Shown here in pieces: positions 12,321 to 24,351 of a stretch of 64,000 nt of DNA (position 1 is the first letter of the stretch; every line of letters starts with the position of its first letter). The notes under the pieces were generated by a model. That model worked only from the letters and a program-made list of their open reading frames with translations, searched no databases and was not told the origin of the DNA. The DNA lies in contig CAJQUN010000437.1 in assembly GCA_907163345.1 (NCBI GenBank), positions 62,001 to 126,000 of the forward strand, given 5' to 3'. This stretch comes from Haberlea rhodopensis. Its lineage: Eukaryota; Streptophyta; Magnoliopsida; Lamiales; Gesneriaceae. The translations under genes were made by a program, and so were the position numbers.

Positions 12321-13928
12321 ATGGCATCATTCAACAAAATCCCCATGTTCTCAAAAGAAGACTATGATGACTGGAGAATCAGAATGCAAGCTCATCTGGC
12401 AGCTCAGGATGACGATATGTGGTTCGTCATCACTGATGGACCAATGAAGATTTTAAAAATCAATACAGCAGTAGCCATCTCTGATGGAGAACCACAAATG
12501 GTGGAAAAAGACAGATCCCTCTGGACGAATGAGGAAAGAAAGAAAGCAAATCTCGATAATGTGGCCAAAGACATCTTGTTCAAGACTTTGGACAAGAATA
12601 TGTTCAGCAAAATCAAAATGTGCTCTACTGCCAAAGAAATTTGGGAGAAGATAGCACAGCTATGTGAAGGCAACGACCAGACCAAAGAAAACAAGTTAAC
12701 TGTTGCTCTTCAAAGATTTGAGAGCATAAAGATGAAGGGTGGAGAAACTCTAAATGAGTTTGATGAAAGAGTCACCAGCATCATAAATGAACTGAATGGT
12801 CTGGGGAAGGAATATTCTAACAGAGAGATCGCTCTGAAAGTAATGAGAGCTCTGCCAAAGGAATGGGATGTAAAGACCATCGCCATGAGGGAATCAAAAG
12901 ACCTTAACAAGGTTGAACTTCATGATCTGTTTGCAGATCTTAAGGCCTATGAGTTTGAACTGATAAGCAGAGGTGAAGCAGAGCCATTCATCTCTCAACC
13001 AAACAAGGCCCTGGCAGCCACTCAAGACCAGATCGCTTCAACATCAGACCGATCTGCTGAACAGATGAGTAACGATGCTATGTCATTATTTATCAAGAAA
13101 TTCGGTAAATTTATGTCTAAAAATAAGAGGAACTTCAAACCCTCTCATCATTATAAATCAAGAAAAGATGATACTGTTAACGATCAGGCTTGCTACAATT
13201 GTGGTAAGACCGGACACTTCATTGCAGATTGCACCAGACCGAAGAAAGAAGAACGGAAAGAGAAGCATCATGATGATAGAAAGAAGAAGCACTACAAAGA
13301 CCGCAAGAATCATGGAAAATCCCAAAAAGTCCTAGTAGCTGAAGAAGGAAACAGCAAATGGGCTCAGACAGACTCAGACTCAGAAAGCTCTGAATATTCT
13401 TCCAGCGAAAGCGAAGAAGATATTCAATGTCTTATGGCAGACGAAGAAATGAGTCAGACAGACGAGGTATATGATCTTGACTCAAATGAATTTACACGAG
13501 AAGAGCTCATGTCCGCACTGCAAGACATGGCTAATGATTATAGGATCTTAGCTGAATCATTTGAGAAGAATAAAGCCAAAATCAGTACCCAAATGGATGA
13601 GCACAACAAACCAAGCTGCCCTGAGCAGGGTGAGTGCAAAAATCTCCAGATCGAGCTGAATAAGCTGAAAATCTCTTATGATCAGCTCCATGAAGAAAAT
13701 AAGAGAATTAGCACACAAAATGCTAAGCTCTCACATATATTCAAAGCATGGACAAAATCCAGAACATCCTTGGAAGAATTACAAGAGGTTCAAAGAAACG
13801 TCGGTGATTTCACCGGCATAGGCTTTGACACCAAAGAATGCACCAAAGATGAATCTGAGCTGTTGCTGGTAAAGAATCAAGTCAAACAAATGACATTTGT
13901 TAAATCCAGCACAGTATATGAAACTTAA
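12321..13928 (+). CDS. gag: Copia Gag polyprotein
   Basis: The frame is already open at the primer site (12276), but the ATG at 12321 (MASFNKIPMF) fits the conserved N-terminus, giving about 535 residues. Visible: a UBN2-type Gag core (MFSKEDYDDWRIRMQAHL, then a KEIWEKIAQLCEG segment and an ALPKEWDVK segment), a CCHC zinc knuckle starting CYNCGKTGHF at about residue 291, a basic tract, an acidic serine-rich stretch and a coiled-coil-like C-terminus. Gag forms the particle and packages RNA. A TAA at 13926-13928 ends it; the same frame stays open to 14271, so in a live copy Gag probably continued into Pol. This ORF looks intact. Confidence 0.88.
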   Translation: MASFNKIPMFSKEDYDDWRIRMQAHLAAQDDDMWFVITDGPMKILKINTAVAISDGEPQMVEKDRSLWTNEERKKANLDNVAKDILFKTLDKNMFSKIKMCSTAKEIWEKIAQLCEGNDQTKENKLTVALQRFESIKMKGGETLNEFDERVTSIINELNGLGKEYSNREIALKVMRALPKEWDVKTIAMRESKDLNKVELHDLFADLKAYEFELISRGEAEPFISQPNKALAATQDQIASTSDRSAEQMSNDAMSLFIKKFGKFMSKNKRNFKPSHHYKSRKDDTVNDQACYNCGKTGHFIADCTRPKKEERKEKHHDDRKKKHYKDRKNHGKSQKVLVAEEGNSKWAQTDSDSESSEYSSSESEEDIQCLMADEEMSQTDEVYDLDSNEFTREELMSALQDMANDYRILAESFEKNKAKISTQMDEHNKPSCPEQGECKNLQIELNKLKISYDQLHEENKRISTQNAKLSHIFKAWTKSRTSLEELQEVQRNVGDFTGIGFDTKECTKDESELLLVKNQVKQMTFVKSSTVYET

Positions 13929-16900
13929 GCACCTAAGATTCAAACAGGAGTCTCTTACGAGAATCAAAATCTGAGAAAAGGAATTGGTTATGTTGACCAA
14001 GCCAAAGAAAAGGCACCAGCAAGATTTGCGCCTATCAGACCAAATCCAAAGGTGCAAGATCGAAGGCAAGGAAGACAATACAATTACTATAACTCAAAAC
14101 CGATTCAACGAAGATATAGACTACCTTATGAGAATCAAAGGTTTTCACAGCGCACACATTATCACACACAGCATCGAAACAGACCAGTACACAGCACACC
14201 CTACACACACAAGCCATTGAAGCTGATACAGGTGTGGGTTCCCAAAGGGCTAATCCGTTCTGGACCCAAATAGGATTGGGTACCAACAATAATTATATTT
14301 GATGACAGGTACCGAAGAAACTCGCATCAGACTGGTATTTGGACAGTGGGTGTTCCCGTCACATGACTGGAAACATCGAGCTGCTGTCTGAAGTGACAGA
14401 ATGCATTGGACCCAAAATCATTTTCGGAGATAACTCAAAGGGTAAGACCGTGGGCAAGGGTAAGATTGTCCATGGTAACATTATTATCAATGATGTGCTG
14501 TTAGTTGAAAATCTGTGCTATAATCTGATTAGTATAAGTCAACTCTGTGATAATGGTTATGCTGTAGAATTTCATAAACACACTTGCACTGTTAAATCAT
14601 CAGACGGTATAACCATGCTCGTAGGAATCAGGAATGGAAACACATATAAGATTAACTGGAATCATGCTCAACCTGATAATCCTACTTGCTTCATCGCTAA
14701 CAATGATAATAAACATTGGCTGTGGCATAAGCGCTTGAATCATATCAATTTTAAGACCATTGCTAGCCTGTGTAAACATGATTTAGTTATCGGTCTGCCC
14801 AAGATCGATTTTGCTAAGGATAAGATCTGCGAAGCTTGCCAAATGGGCAAACAGATCAGATCATCCTTCAAAAACAAGAATGCCAAATCCTCCTCCCGCT
14901 GTTTAGAATTACTGCATATGGACTTGTTTGGTCCTATACCAATAACAAGTTTAGGGGGAATGCGGTATACTCTTGTTGTTATTGATGATTACTCACGCTT
15001 TACATGGACTATATTCTTAAGCAGTAAAGATCAGACCGGTCCGAAGTTGATCAAGCTGCTGAAACGCACTCAGAACGAGAAATCATCCAGCATAGACAGG
15101 ATTCGAAGTGACAAAGGGATTGAGTTTTCAAATCAGAATCTTGAATCCTTTCTAGAAAATCATGGAATCAAGCATGAGTTTTTCAGCTGCTCGTACTCCC
15201 CAACAGAATGGAGTTGCAGAACGAAGAAACAGAACGCTCAAGGAAGCAGCAAGAACAATGCTCGCTGATTCTGGAATCTCTCAAAAGTTCTGGGCAGAAG
15301 CTGTAAATACTGCTTGCTACACTCAAAACCGATCTATGATTAACAAGAAGCTGAATCTCACTCCATATGAGATATGGACTGGTAACAGACCATCTGTTTC
15401 TCACTTTCATGTATTTGGCTGTAAATGCTTCGTTCACAACAATGGTAAGAGTCATCTTACAGCATTTGAAGCTAAGTCAGATAATGGTATATTCTTAGGA
15501 TATTCATCAATTAGCAAAGCTTATCGAGTTTTTAATAATCGAACTTTAACTGTAGAAGAATCTGTTCATGTAGTCTTTGATGAAACTTTATGTGTTGAGG
15601 GCAACAAAGAATCAATTCAAAATCAGATGGAAAATATCCATCTCGAAGCTAACAGTGATGATGAGATTGTAGCTAACAGGTCAAGAGACAATCCACCAGA
15701 ACCAGAAGTACCAAACAGACCGGATCAAGGCGTTGAAGAAACTTCAGATCGAGCTGATCCGGATGCTCCTGACTCAAATATTAAAGCAGATACTGATCAT
15801 GCTGTTATTGTTCATCCGACCGGACCAGACAATCCAGAGTCAAGCTATCGATGGACTAAGAAGCATCCACCTAATCTAGTGATTGGTAGTCCTTCTGCAC
15901 CGATCAGAACCAGAGGACAGATGATGGATGAGTTCACTCATGCTGCCTTCATCTCTACTCTGGAACCCAAGAAGATCGATGAAGCTCTGACTGACTTCAA
16001 CTGGATTAAAGCAATGCAAGAAGAGCTTAATCAATTCGAACAAAATCAAGTTTGGAGTCTAACCCCCAGACCAAGCGATCTGCCTGTTATTGGAACCAGA
16101 TGGGTCTTCAGAAATAAGCTAGATGCAGATGGAACTGTGGTTAGAAACAAAGCCAGACTGGTGGCACAGGGATTCAGACAAGAAAAAGGAATCGACTTCG
16201 ATGAATCATTTGCACCAGTCGCCAGACTTGAAGCTATCCGAATCTTTCTTGCTTATGCTGCCTTTAAAGACTTCAAAGTATATCAGATGGACGTTAAGAG
16301 CGCCTTTCTTAATGGAAAACTTCAGGAAGAAGTCTACATTGAGCAACCACCTGGATTTCAGAACCATTTGTATCCCAATCATGTATATCTACTGAATAAA
16401 GCAGTATATGGTCTGAAACAAGCTCCAAGAGCCTGGTATGACACTCTATCTCAATTTCTGCTGAACCATGATTTCCAGATCGGATCAGTAGATAAAACTC
16501 TATTTAAATTCATTAAGGGGGAACATACCCTATTAGTTCAGATTTATGTTGATGACATAATCTTTGGGTCAACTAACCCCAAATTGTGCGAGAAATTTTC
16601 TAAGTTAATGCAGGGACAGTTCGAGATGAGCATGATGGGAGAATTGTCATTCTTTCTGGGTCTGCAAGTAAAACAGCTCAACAATGGCATTTTCATCAAT
16701 CAGACCAAGTATACCAAAGAGCTCCTCAAGAGATTTGGAATGGAAACATGCTCAACTGCATCAACTCCAATGAGTCCAACAATCAAGTTAGACAAAGATG
16801 AAGGGGGAACGGCAGTTGAAGTAACCATGTATAGAGGACTAATCGGATCGCTATTGTATCTTACAGCGAGCCGGCCCGATATTATGTTTTCAGTCTGTAT

Positions 16901-17489
16901 GTGCGCCAGATTTCAGTCAGAACCAAAGCAATCACATTTTATTGCTGCCAAGCGTATTCTGAAATATTTAAAAGGATCTCAGAACGTTGGTCTTTGGTAC
17001 TCCAAAGATTCAAACTTCAGCTTGATCGGGTATTCAGACGCAGACTACGCTGGGTGTAAAATCGATCGTAAAAGCACCAGTGGAACATGTCAATTCCTAG
17101 GTGAAAGATTGATTTCTTGGTTCAGTAAGAAGCAAACATCAATTGCCACATCCACAGCTGAAGCAGAATACCTAGCCGCTGGAAGCTGTTGTGCTCAAAT
17201 GCTCTGGATTCAACACCAGCTCAAAGACTATGGCATCCAAGCTGTTGACTCTCCGATATTTTGCGACAACACAAGTGCAATTGCTATAACGTATAATCCA
17301 GTTCTGCATTCTCGAACAAAGCATATTGATATACGACATCATTTTATTCGAGATCATGTTGGCAAAAAGGAAATTCGGATCGAGCACATTTCAACAGAGC
17401 AGCAAGCAGCAGACATCTTCACTAAACCGCTCCCTGAGGCTAAGTTTAATTACTTCCGTCAAATTCTTGGTTTAATTGACTTATCTTAA
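13929..17489 (+). pseudogene. pol: Copia pol: protease, integrase, RT and RNase H, disrupted
   Basis: A linker is open to 14273 in the gag frame. Domains then follow in copia order. Protease: WYLDSGCSRHMTG near 14333. Integrase zinc finger HKRLNH...CEAC, 14728-14840, and core, with LLHMDLFGPI and TPQQNGVAERRNRTL. RT: TRWVFRNKLD near 16095, DVKSAFLNG, and the catalytic YVDD at 16545-16556. RNase H: DADYAGC, then the terminal ADIFTKPL. Breaks: the TAA at 13926, a TAG at 14271 with a frame change before the protease, and a one-base shift near 15180 in a T run inside integrase. The RT-RNase H part (15162-17489) is open for 775 codons. Confidence 0.92.
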
Positions 17490-17875
17490 TTAGTTTAGAT
17501 GTTTTTATTCCTTTCGCACTTAAAGTTTTTTTTTTGTCACCACAGATCGATAATACAATGTTCAGAAAGACACAGACCGGTCCGAACTTTCAGACCGATC
17601 CTTGTCAGTCTGATTTTATCCTATGATCTGTCTGGACAATAAAAACAGCTCGGACTGATTGACCATTTTAACTAGCTGTACTTTAACCGCCTTATCTTTC
17701 TTCATCCTGACCGTTTATTTTGAATTATTAAATTCTCAGTCTTGGAGATAAAAACACGTGTCTTCTCTCTCCTATTTAGCGGGCTGAACATTTCATACTT
17801 GTTCACTTTTTACAGTTTACCGCTTTTTACCTTCTCACTCTCTTACTCTTCGCACTTTCTTTAAACTCTTTTCAA
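17490..17875 (+). other. Spacer between copia pol and ORF3
   Basis: A 386-bp non-coding stretch with a T9 run and CT-rich sequence. It may act as leader for a subgenomic or spliced ORF3 mRNA, but no diagnostic site was seen. Confidence 0.4.
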
Positions 17876-20357
17876 ATGGCTACCATCACTCATAACTCAC
17901 TCTCCGTTGAGTTTGATGACATTTACAGGACAGAAGATGCTGCGATGGTGTCCATTTTTAGAGCCCTGGAATCATCTGGCTTAAGGAACTTCTTGGAATG
18001 CGGAACAGTTGTTTATGAATCAGAAATCCGCGAGCTGTTCGCCAACGCCGTCTCCCGGAAGACCTCCATTTGTACTACTGTTCAGGGCAAATCTTTCGAG
18101 ATATCGCCAACAACGATGGCCAAGACCTTTGGCCTCCCCAGTTCCGGACTGACAGAGTTCGGACAGACTCCTCAAGCGTCACTCTTAGATCTTCAGGGGA
18201 AGATTTCTATTTCTGGCCACCGATTGCAACCCTCCTTTAAGAAGAAGGAGATGCTCTTTCCATTTCCAGGTGCTGTGCGAAGTGGTAGGCAAGCCACTAT
18301 TGCGTAAAGCAGGAAGCTTCGATGCTGTAACCGCCGAAAAGTTCAGGGCCATGGCGGCTATTGTATCCGGGCAGAAGATAAACTGGTCCATGATTTTGTT
18401 TGGAGTACTGCTGGAAACGGTGATTGCATCCAAGCACGCCGTATGTTTTGCTGTTCCTCTCAGCAAGCTCTTGGAGTCCTTAGGCCTCGAGCTGAGCAAG
18501 CCGTCTGCTCTCCGTCCCTTTAAGATCCTTAACTCCAAAGGGCTTGCACTGCTGAAGTCTAAGAGTGCTCCGCCTACTCCTGCTACTCTGGCTGCAGTCA
18601 AGGTTGAGCAGGACGAGGAACCAGTTGCTGTGCGCAAACCTCGGGTCAAGCGGAAGCTGACCATTCAGACTGACTCAGAAGCCACCCAGTCTGCTCACTC
18701 ATCACCAACCAAGCCACTTCCCAAAAAGCCCCGAACCCAGATTACCAAACCAGCTAAATCTCTACCTCCACCCATACTACCACACTCTAAAGCAACCCCT
18801 GCCCCTCAACCTTCCACCCAGCTTTCACAAGCTTCAACCCCTGCACCCAAAGTCACCCTTAGTATTCCCTCTGCCAACCCCGTGGTCAAAGGGATAGTCA
18901 TCACTGAGTTGGGAGACTATACACAATCAGGGATTAAGTCCCCTTCCTCCACCGGCAAGGGAAAAGTCATTCTCACCGAACCCCTCTCTACTAAACCCAA
19001 ATCTGCAGCGCAGACTGCTATCGACATCGCCATGGAGGATGTTGATGAGAAGCTACAGAAACTCATTGTGGTTTTTGATGAATATGTCCGATACCGGACT
19101 ATCAACCACATTGAGCTGTTCTACGGTAAGTTGCACAGATTGAAGAAAATGGAAGATGAAGTTCTGAAAGGCACAGAGACTGATGATGTTCGACTTGCCG
19201 TGCAGCGCAAAGACTTATTTACGGCTATTCACAGATTCAGGCTGGCCAATCTGCTTCTAGTTGCCAAAAAGAAGAACTTCGATCCGCTTGCTCCTACTGC
19301 CAGAGATGATGGGGCTGTAATTGCTCAACTCGAGATGGATGTTCACGCTCTTCACTTAGCTGTCCGTTTTCAACGACAGAAGCTTAGTATCTCCACTCCC
19401 ACAACCAGCCTGAATCATCCCTCTGCAAGCAAGACTATGGCAGAACCCTTCATTGAGGTTATTCCTTCTGCCATAGCAGATCAGACTGCAGAGCACATAG
19501 CAGATCAGACTGCAGAGCTAATACCAGATCAGCCTGCAGAGCACGTACCAGACCAGACAGCGGAGCAGCCATTGTCTAATGCTCCGTCTGCAACAGATGA
19601 TGAACCAATGAATGTTCTGTTGGACTCTCCGACAACATCCATTCCATTGAAGTCATCAGCCTCCTGTGCACAACCCAGTCCAGCTGAAGCATGTGCAACA
19701 ACTGAAGTACCAGACCTCATCGATCCGGATTTCGTGGTATCTACAGTGGTTGCAGCTCTCCAAGTTGAAGAACTTCCAAGTCCCCACTCTCCTCCGGGAA
19801 CATCAGATGAAGATTTGGCCTTCATTCAAGGTTTTTCTTCGGATCTGGTCACTCTGATCCGATCCGAAAGTTATCAAGCTGCTATTTCTTCCATCGTGCC
19901 GATTGCTGAAGAAGATGACCATGCCATGTCATCATCAGATCACTCTCCCAGCAAGCTATCTGATGCACCTCCATCCCTGGCACGGACTATCCAGCACTTC
20001 TCTGATACCTGTATGTCCTTGACTCAGCGCATTTTAGAAGTTCATCAAGGTCAGAGGGTCACAGCTTTGGATTTTGCTTCCTTCAAAGAGAAGATGAATG
20101 CCAGTATCGGAAGCCTTCAGCGCGGCATAAACGATCTGTTTTCTCAACAGGCCTCTTACAAGAACAGCCTGAGAAAAGAGCAGATCGAGCTAGCCACTGA
20201 AGTCAGAGCATCTATTGCCAATTCCCTCCGCGCTCAAGACGTTCGTCTTGACGCTATCAGCGCGCAGCTAGCACAAGTTGTCGACTTTCTTCAAGAGATT
20301 GCTGCTGACAAAAAGGGGGAAAAGAAGACAGACTTCAGGCCGCCTTCTAGAAAATAA
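17876..20357 (+). pseudogene. Copia third ORF (element-associated protein of unknown function), frameshifted
   Basis: Two overlapping frames form one gene of about 825 codons: 17876-18307 and 18270-20357, needing a one-base shift near 18265. The N-terminal ~200 residues (opening MATITHNSLSVEFDDIYR, then IFRALESSGLRNFLECG; later KAGSFDAVT and INWSMILFGVL) resemble a family I associate with retroelement-derived 'hypothetical' proteins abundant in Lamiales such as Dorcoceras. The middle is proline/serine-rich and basic, and has degenerate 10-residue repeats (DQTAEH type) around 19465-19565. The C-terminus is helical, coiled-coil-like. It sits where SIRE-type elements carry an env-like ORF, but I see no convincing signal peptide or membrane anchor, so I do not call it envelope. 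Confidence 0.7.
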
Positions 20358-20592
20358 TATTTTCAGACTATGTATTTTTAGGATTTTCTTGGTGATCAAT
20401 AAAATCCTCATTTGATTAAGTCTGTGTTCATTTATTTTGAACCTCATCATAAGGCTTAATAATAAAGATTTAATCGATTCAACTTAATGAAGTTCATTTA
20501 TTTTGAACAAAGAAGTAATCGATCCGAAAGCTTTCGCTTCAGAGCTCTTATCAAGACTGGTTAAAAGACTTAGAAGCTAGGTTTTGTCATCA

Positions 20593-20608
20593 TCAAAAAG
20601 GGGGAATT
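20593..20608 (+). other. Polypurine tract of the copia element
   Basis: tcaaaaagggggaatt directly before the 3' LTR; primes plus-strand DNA synthesis. Confidence 0.85.
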
Positions 20609-21777
20609 TGTTAGTTCCGGACCTTATCGATGAGATTTTAAAGATGACAAAACATTTCAGACCGGATCGATAGATATCAGTTTGACCAGATCGATCGGAC
20701 GAAACAGAGCAAGATGACAAATCATTTCAGACCGGATCGATGGAAATCAGGCATACCAGATCGATCGCGCAAAACAGAGCAAGCTGATAAAGCATATCAC
20801 ATATCAGACCGGATCGATGGATTCCAGACTGACTAGATCGATACTTCAGATCGATCTCAATCTTCATCAGATCAAAGCAGTCAAAGATACATAAAGGATG
20901 GCTTCTCAGTCCGAACCATCAACGGTTATTTATTGTAGCATTTAATGCTGTAATTAATGCTACAAAGGATCAAAAGTCGAAGATTGTCATTAAAGGTAAG
21001 AAGACAAAGGAGAGCTTACCTGACAGTCGCCGAAAGCATACATCAGAACGGCAAGTGTCCTGAAGAAGAAGACTGTAGCTTTCTCAGAGTTTAAAAAGAG
21101 TCAAAGTTGCACATTAAGGGAAACAATGCCGTTGCTACCCTCAACTATAAAAGGATGCAACAAAAGGAAGACAGGGACTCTTGATTCGAACTCACGCTGA
21201 TCAATTGAAAAACATACAAGAAAGCAACTGCACACGCTTACAAAGGTTAGAAGCTTTCGAGCTGAAGTTATTTATTTAAGCGCAATTACTTTGTAACATT
21301 TGATCATTGTAGGATCACTGTGCGCATTGTGTACTGGAAAATAGAAGTGAGGAACTTATTGTAACTGTCAGACAGAGTGTGTCTGAGCAGGTTGAGTGAC
21401 TAGGAGTTTCAGACTGGTTGTGAGGTAAATCCAGTCTGAATCGGGTTTGTACAACAGGATTGTATAAATCAAAGTCTTCTAGTATAAACCTTCCTTAATT
21501 GGAAGAAGGGGAGACGTAGAAGGATTACACCACCTTCAAACTTCCAGAAACATATCCTGTGTCTTATCCTTCTGCACTTAGCCATCGAGCCGTTCTTACT
21601 TTTACAAGAGCAGACCGTTTCCACACTCACTTTTCCAGTGGTCTGTTCTGTTCAAAGAGTTGATTAAGTAACAGATTTCTTTCACTAATCCGAAAGAATT
21701 CACAAGGGATAAATTTTTAAGGAGTGTTCATTCACCCCCCCCCCCCCCCCTCTAAACACTCCGGACCGATCCTAACA
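20609..21777 (+). repeat. 3' LTR of the copia element
   Basis: Copy of 11097-12274 with about ten substitutions, for example near 20720, 20880 and 21766. Its C tract (21735-21750) is uninterrupted and shorter. Ends cctaaca, then TSD ccatc. Confidence 0.93.
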
Positions 21778-21782
21778 CCATC

Positions 21783-21977
21783 CCATCGTATTCTACACGA
21801 TTCCTGCAACCACAATGATCAGTAATACCACTTTCCATATCGTAAAAGCACATAAGCAATTAGTTGTGTCACACAACATTAATACCATCATGTATAAATA
21901 TGTGCTACCAATTCCTATCAACAAGTTCCTAGGCCCTTAACAGCCCCAAAGAGCAACCACTGCTCTGATACCACTAA
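21783..21977 (-). other. LARD internal remnant with primer-binding site
   Basis: The 5' end of the LARD internal region on the - strand, cut off by the copia insertion. The primer site tggtatcagagca (- strand) is at 21961-21973, four bases from the LTR. Confidence 0.85.
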
Positions 21978-24351
21978 TGTAAGGGCCCACGTGCCCTTAA
22001 CCCATAATTAGTGCATTAAGCCATGCATTTGGTGCATACCATCACATGTAAAGGGAAACTATATGTAAACGTGGTACATCATACCACCTATAAAATTTCT
22101 CGCTTCATTTATTCCATTCCATGCAATATCCGATTCCCTAGATTAAGACCATTTAATACATCATGCACCCATGTAATACACTAATCACAATCTCAATTCA
22201 TCTAGCAATTCCCTAGTTAATTGCTCACACATATGAATGAAAAGAGAAAGGTCCATGCCTTTTTATACAACCCATATACACATAATTATTGCTCACACAC
22301 GAGCATCGAATAAATCTATGTGTACGTAATGTATAAGAAAGGGCATACACAATATCCAGCTCCACATGAGTTCCGGAGTCTCGATCCTGGAATCACCTCC
22401 AATTCATAGCTCGATCACAGCTCCAGAGCTACCATTGTACCTGTTTCACCTGTCCCAACAGAGACAGCCGCCACACAGGGTGAGCATACCAATACCACCA
22501 AACCAATAATCACAATTATATAATTCGTAAATTACAACAACGTAATTGCCAAGAATTTAAATGATACTCCCTGGATGGCATCATCCTCATCCGGGATCCC
22601 ACTGTATTGTCCCTGTTCTCAAAACAACCAAAATCATCAAATTCCAAATATCCAGTTAATCATTACACTGATTAACTATATCCCTGATCCAATTCAATAT
22701 CAATAGGGAAATAAATACAGATATCCTAGATATCTAGTCAAAAGCCACATTTCCTCGCTCACTCAAAAGTAGCGGCATCACTTACCGATGTTCGCTCCAT
22801 AGCGACCACATCACAGCAATTGCTCGCTCCAAAGCGGCACCATACATTACATAAGACAAATCGACATAACACAACCAGTTTCGTTTCCATTAACCAATTA
22901 TTGCAAGACACCATATATTATGCATCGACTACTAACCCTTACCAATCATCTATCTCATGCACAACAATAACAATAATATAATTAAGGTCATGCTCGTACG
23001 TTACACATACCTTAAGTTTCCGTAGTCCAAGCCAAACCTTGCTTGAGTTCCATGCCTTGAGAAATATGTGCTAAAACACATAAACAACTCACAATCAAGA
23101 ATAAGCATGCAATCACGTGCCCACACACGTTTGCAACCTCAAAACCCATCGTCAATCCATGACGATTACCAAAATAAAAGCCCCCGGCTAGGCATGCATA
23201 AAACCCAAAAGTAATCCCTTTAAAACGTTTAAATGATAGCCAAAACTCAACCGAGAGTTCCGTTTTATTTAACTTGGCTCCAACCAAACCATTTTAAAAG
23301 TAAAGCATTCCCATTGGAATGTAGACATTACCCCGGAAACGGCCCTTTAAACCTCGATTTCAAATTCTCGACATTTTTCAAAATTCCACAAAAACCAAGC
23401 CAAACAGGGCTACGATCGATCGCCCATCAGGCGCGATCAATCGCGCGAATGCACTGCCCGCTGCACTGCCATCCGCGATCGATCGCCAAACCTCGCGATC
23501 GATCGCCAAGACCCTCGCGATCGATCGCCCACTTTTCGCGATCGATCGGCGAGACTATTCATCGCCTTCCTAAATCAGTAACATGCCACGATCGATCGGT
23601 GCTAAGCCGCGATCGATTGCGACCTGCGGGTTTCCGCAAATTTCGAGCTTCAATAGCGTTTTTCACACCCAAACTCCAAACCAACACCCCATACAACCTC
23701 AACACCTCAAATACAACAATTAAAACCCATAAAACTTCAAAAACTCAACTTTGGATTTTCCAACCAAATCCCTAATTTCAAAACCCACCAAAAATCTCAA
23801 CCAAAAACTACAATACTATTACCAAATCAAAGACAACGGTGAGGGGAAGATGAATACCTGATTATCTTCGAGAAAACCGGCTCCCGAGCCAAGCTACCGA
23901 CAATCTTTTTTCCAAGGGAAGAAGAGGGGAAATGGGGGAAGGGCTTGAGCGAAGAGAGAGGAAAGAGAGGGGAGGGTTCCGTGCCAAATGACGGAATACT
24001 GAGTCCATCTGGTATATATAGCAAAAATGCTCTGAAATAAAAATACTCTCACAAATACATCATGATTCATTAAAAATCAGCTGTTTTGAAAACTCTCTCT
24101 CCAACATCAAATCCCCATACCAGCCCCAACATAAAGCACCTCGGACTCTAAGTCCCACCAAAAACCCAACTCATAGGTTTTCCACCAAAATGAGAATACA
24201 ATCTCAACCTTTGGATCCAACGATCCCAAATGCCCGATTTAACAACATCGGGAGACCCAAAACCGCAATTAATTCCTAATTGCCACAATTAAAAATCCAT
24301 AAAAGATTATTACCACACCGGGATTAACATCATTAATCCCCGAGCATCACA
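21978..24351 (-). repeat. Right (5') LTR of the LARD-like element
   Basis: Starts tgtaagggcccacgtgccc and ends ccccgagcatcaca. Counterpart of 5043-7399. It holds the palindrome array at 23413-23630 and the - strand TATA-like tgctatatatacc motif near 24010-24023. More diverged from its partner than the copia LTRs are, consistent with an older insertion. Confidence 0.9.

Larger units (their letters stand above)
11092..21782 (+). mobile_element. Young Ty1/copia retrotransposon with a third ORF
   Basis: The element is 11097-21777, flanked by perfect ccatc duplications (11092-11096 and 21778-21782). Order: LTR, tRNA-Met primer site, gag, pol (protease-integrase-RT-RNase H, the Ty1/copia order), extra ORF, polypurine tract, LTR. 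The LTRs differ by about ten substitutions by hand count over about 1.17 kb, plus a C-tract length change, so insertion is recent. Size and the long ORF after pol fit the SIRE/Maximus-like lineage (inference). pol and the third ORF are broken, so this copy is not autonomous. Confidence 0.92.

Noticed and set aside
17876..20357. Envelope-like gene of the copia element
   Set aside because: Position fits, but no signal peptide, transmembrane anchor or cleavage motif is visible; kept as unknown function.
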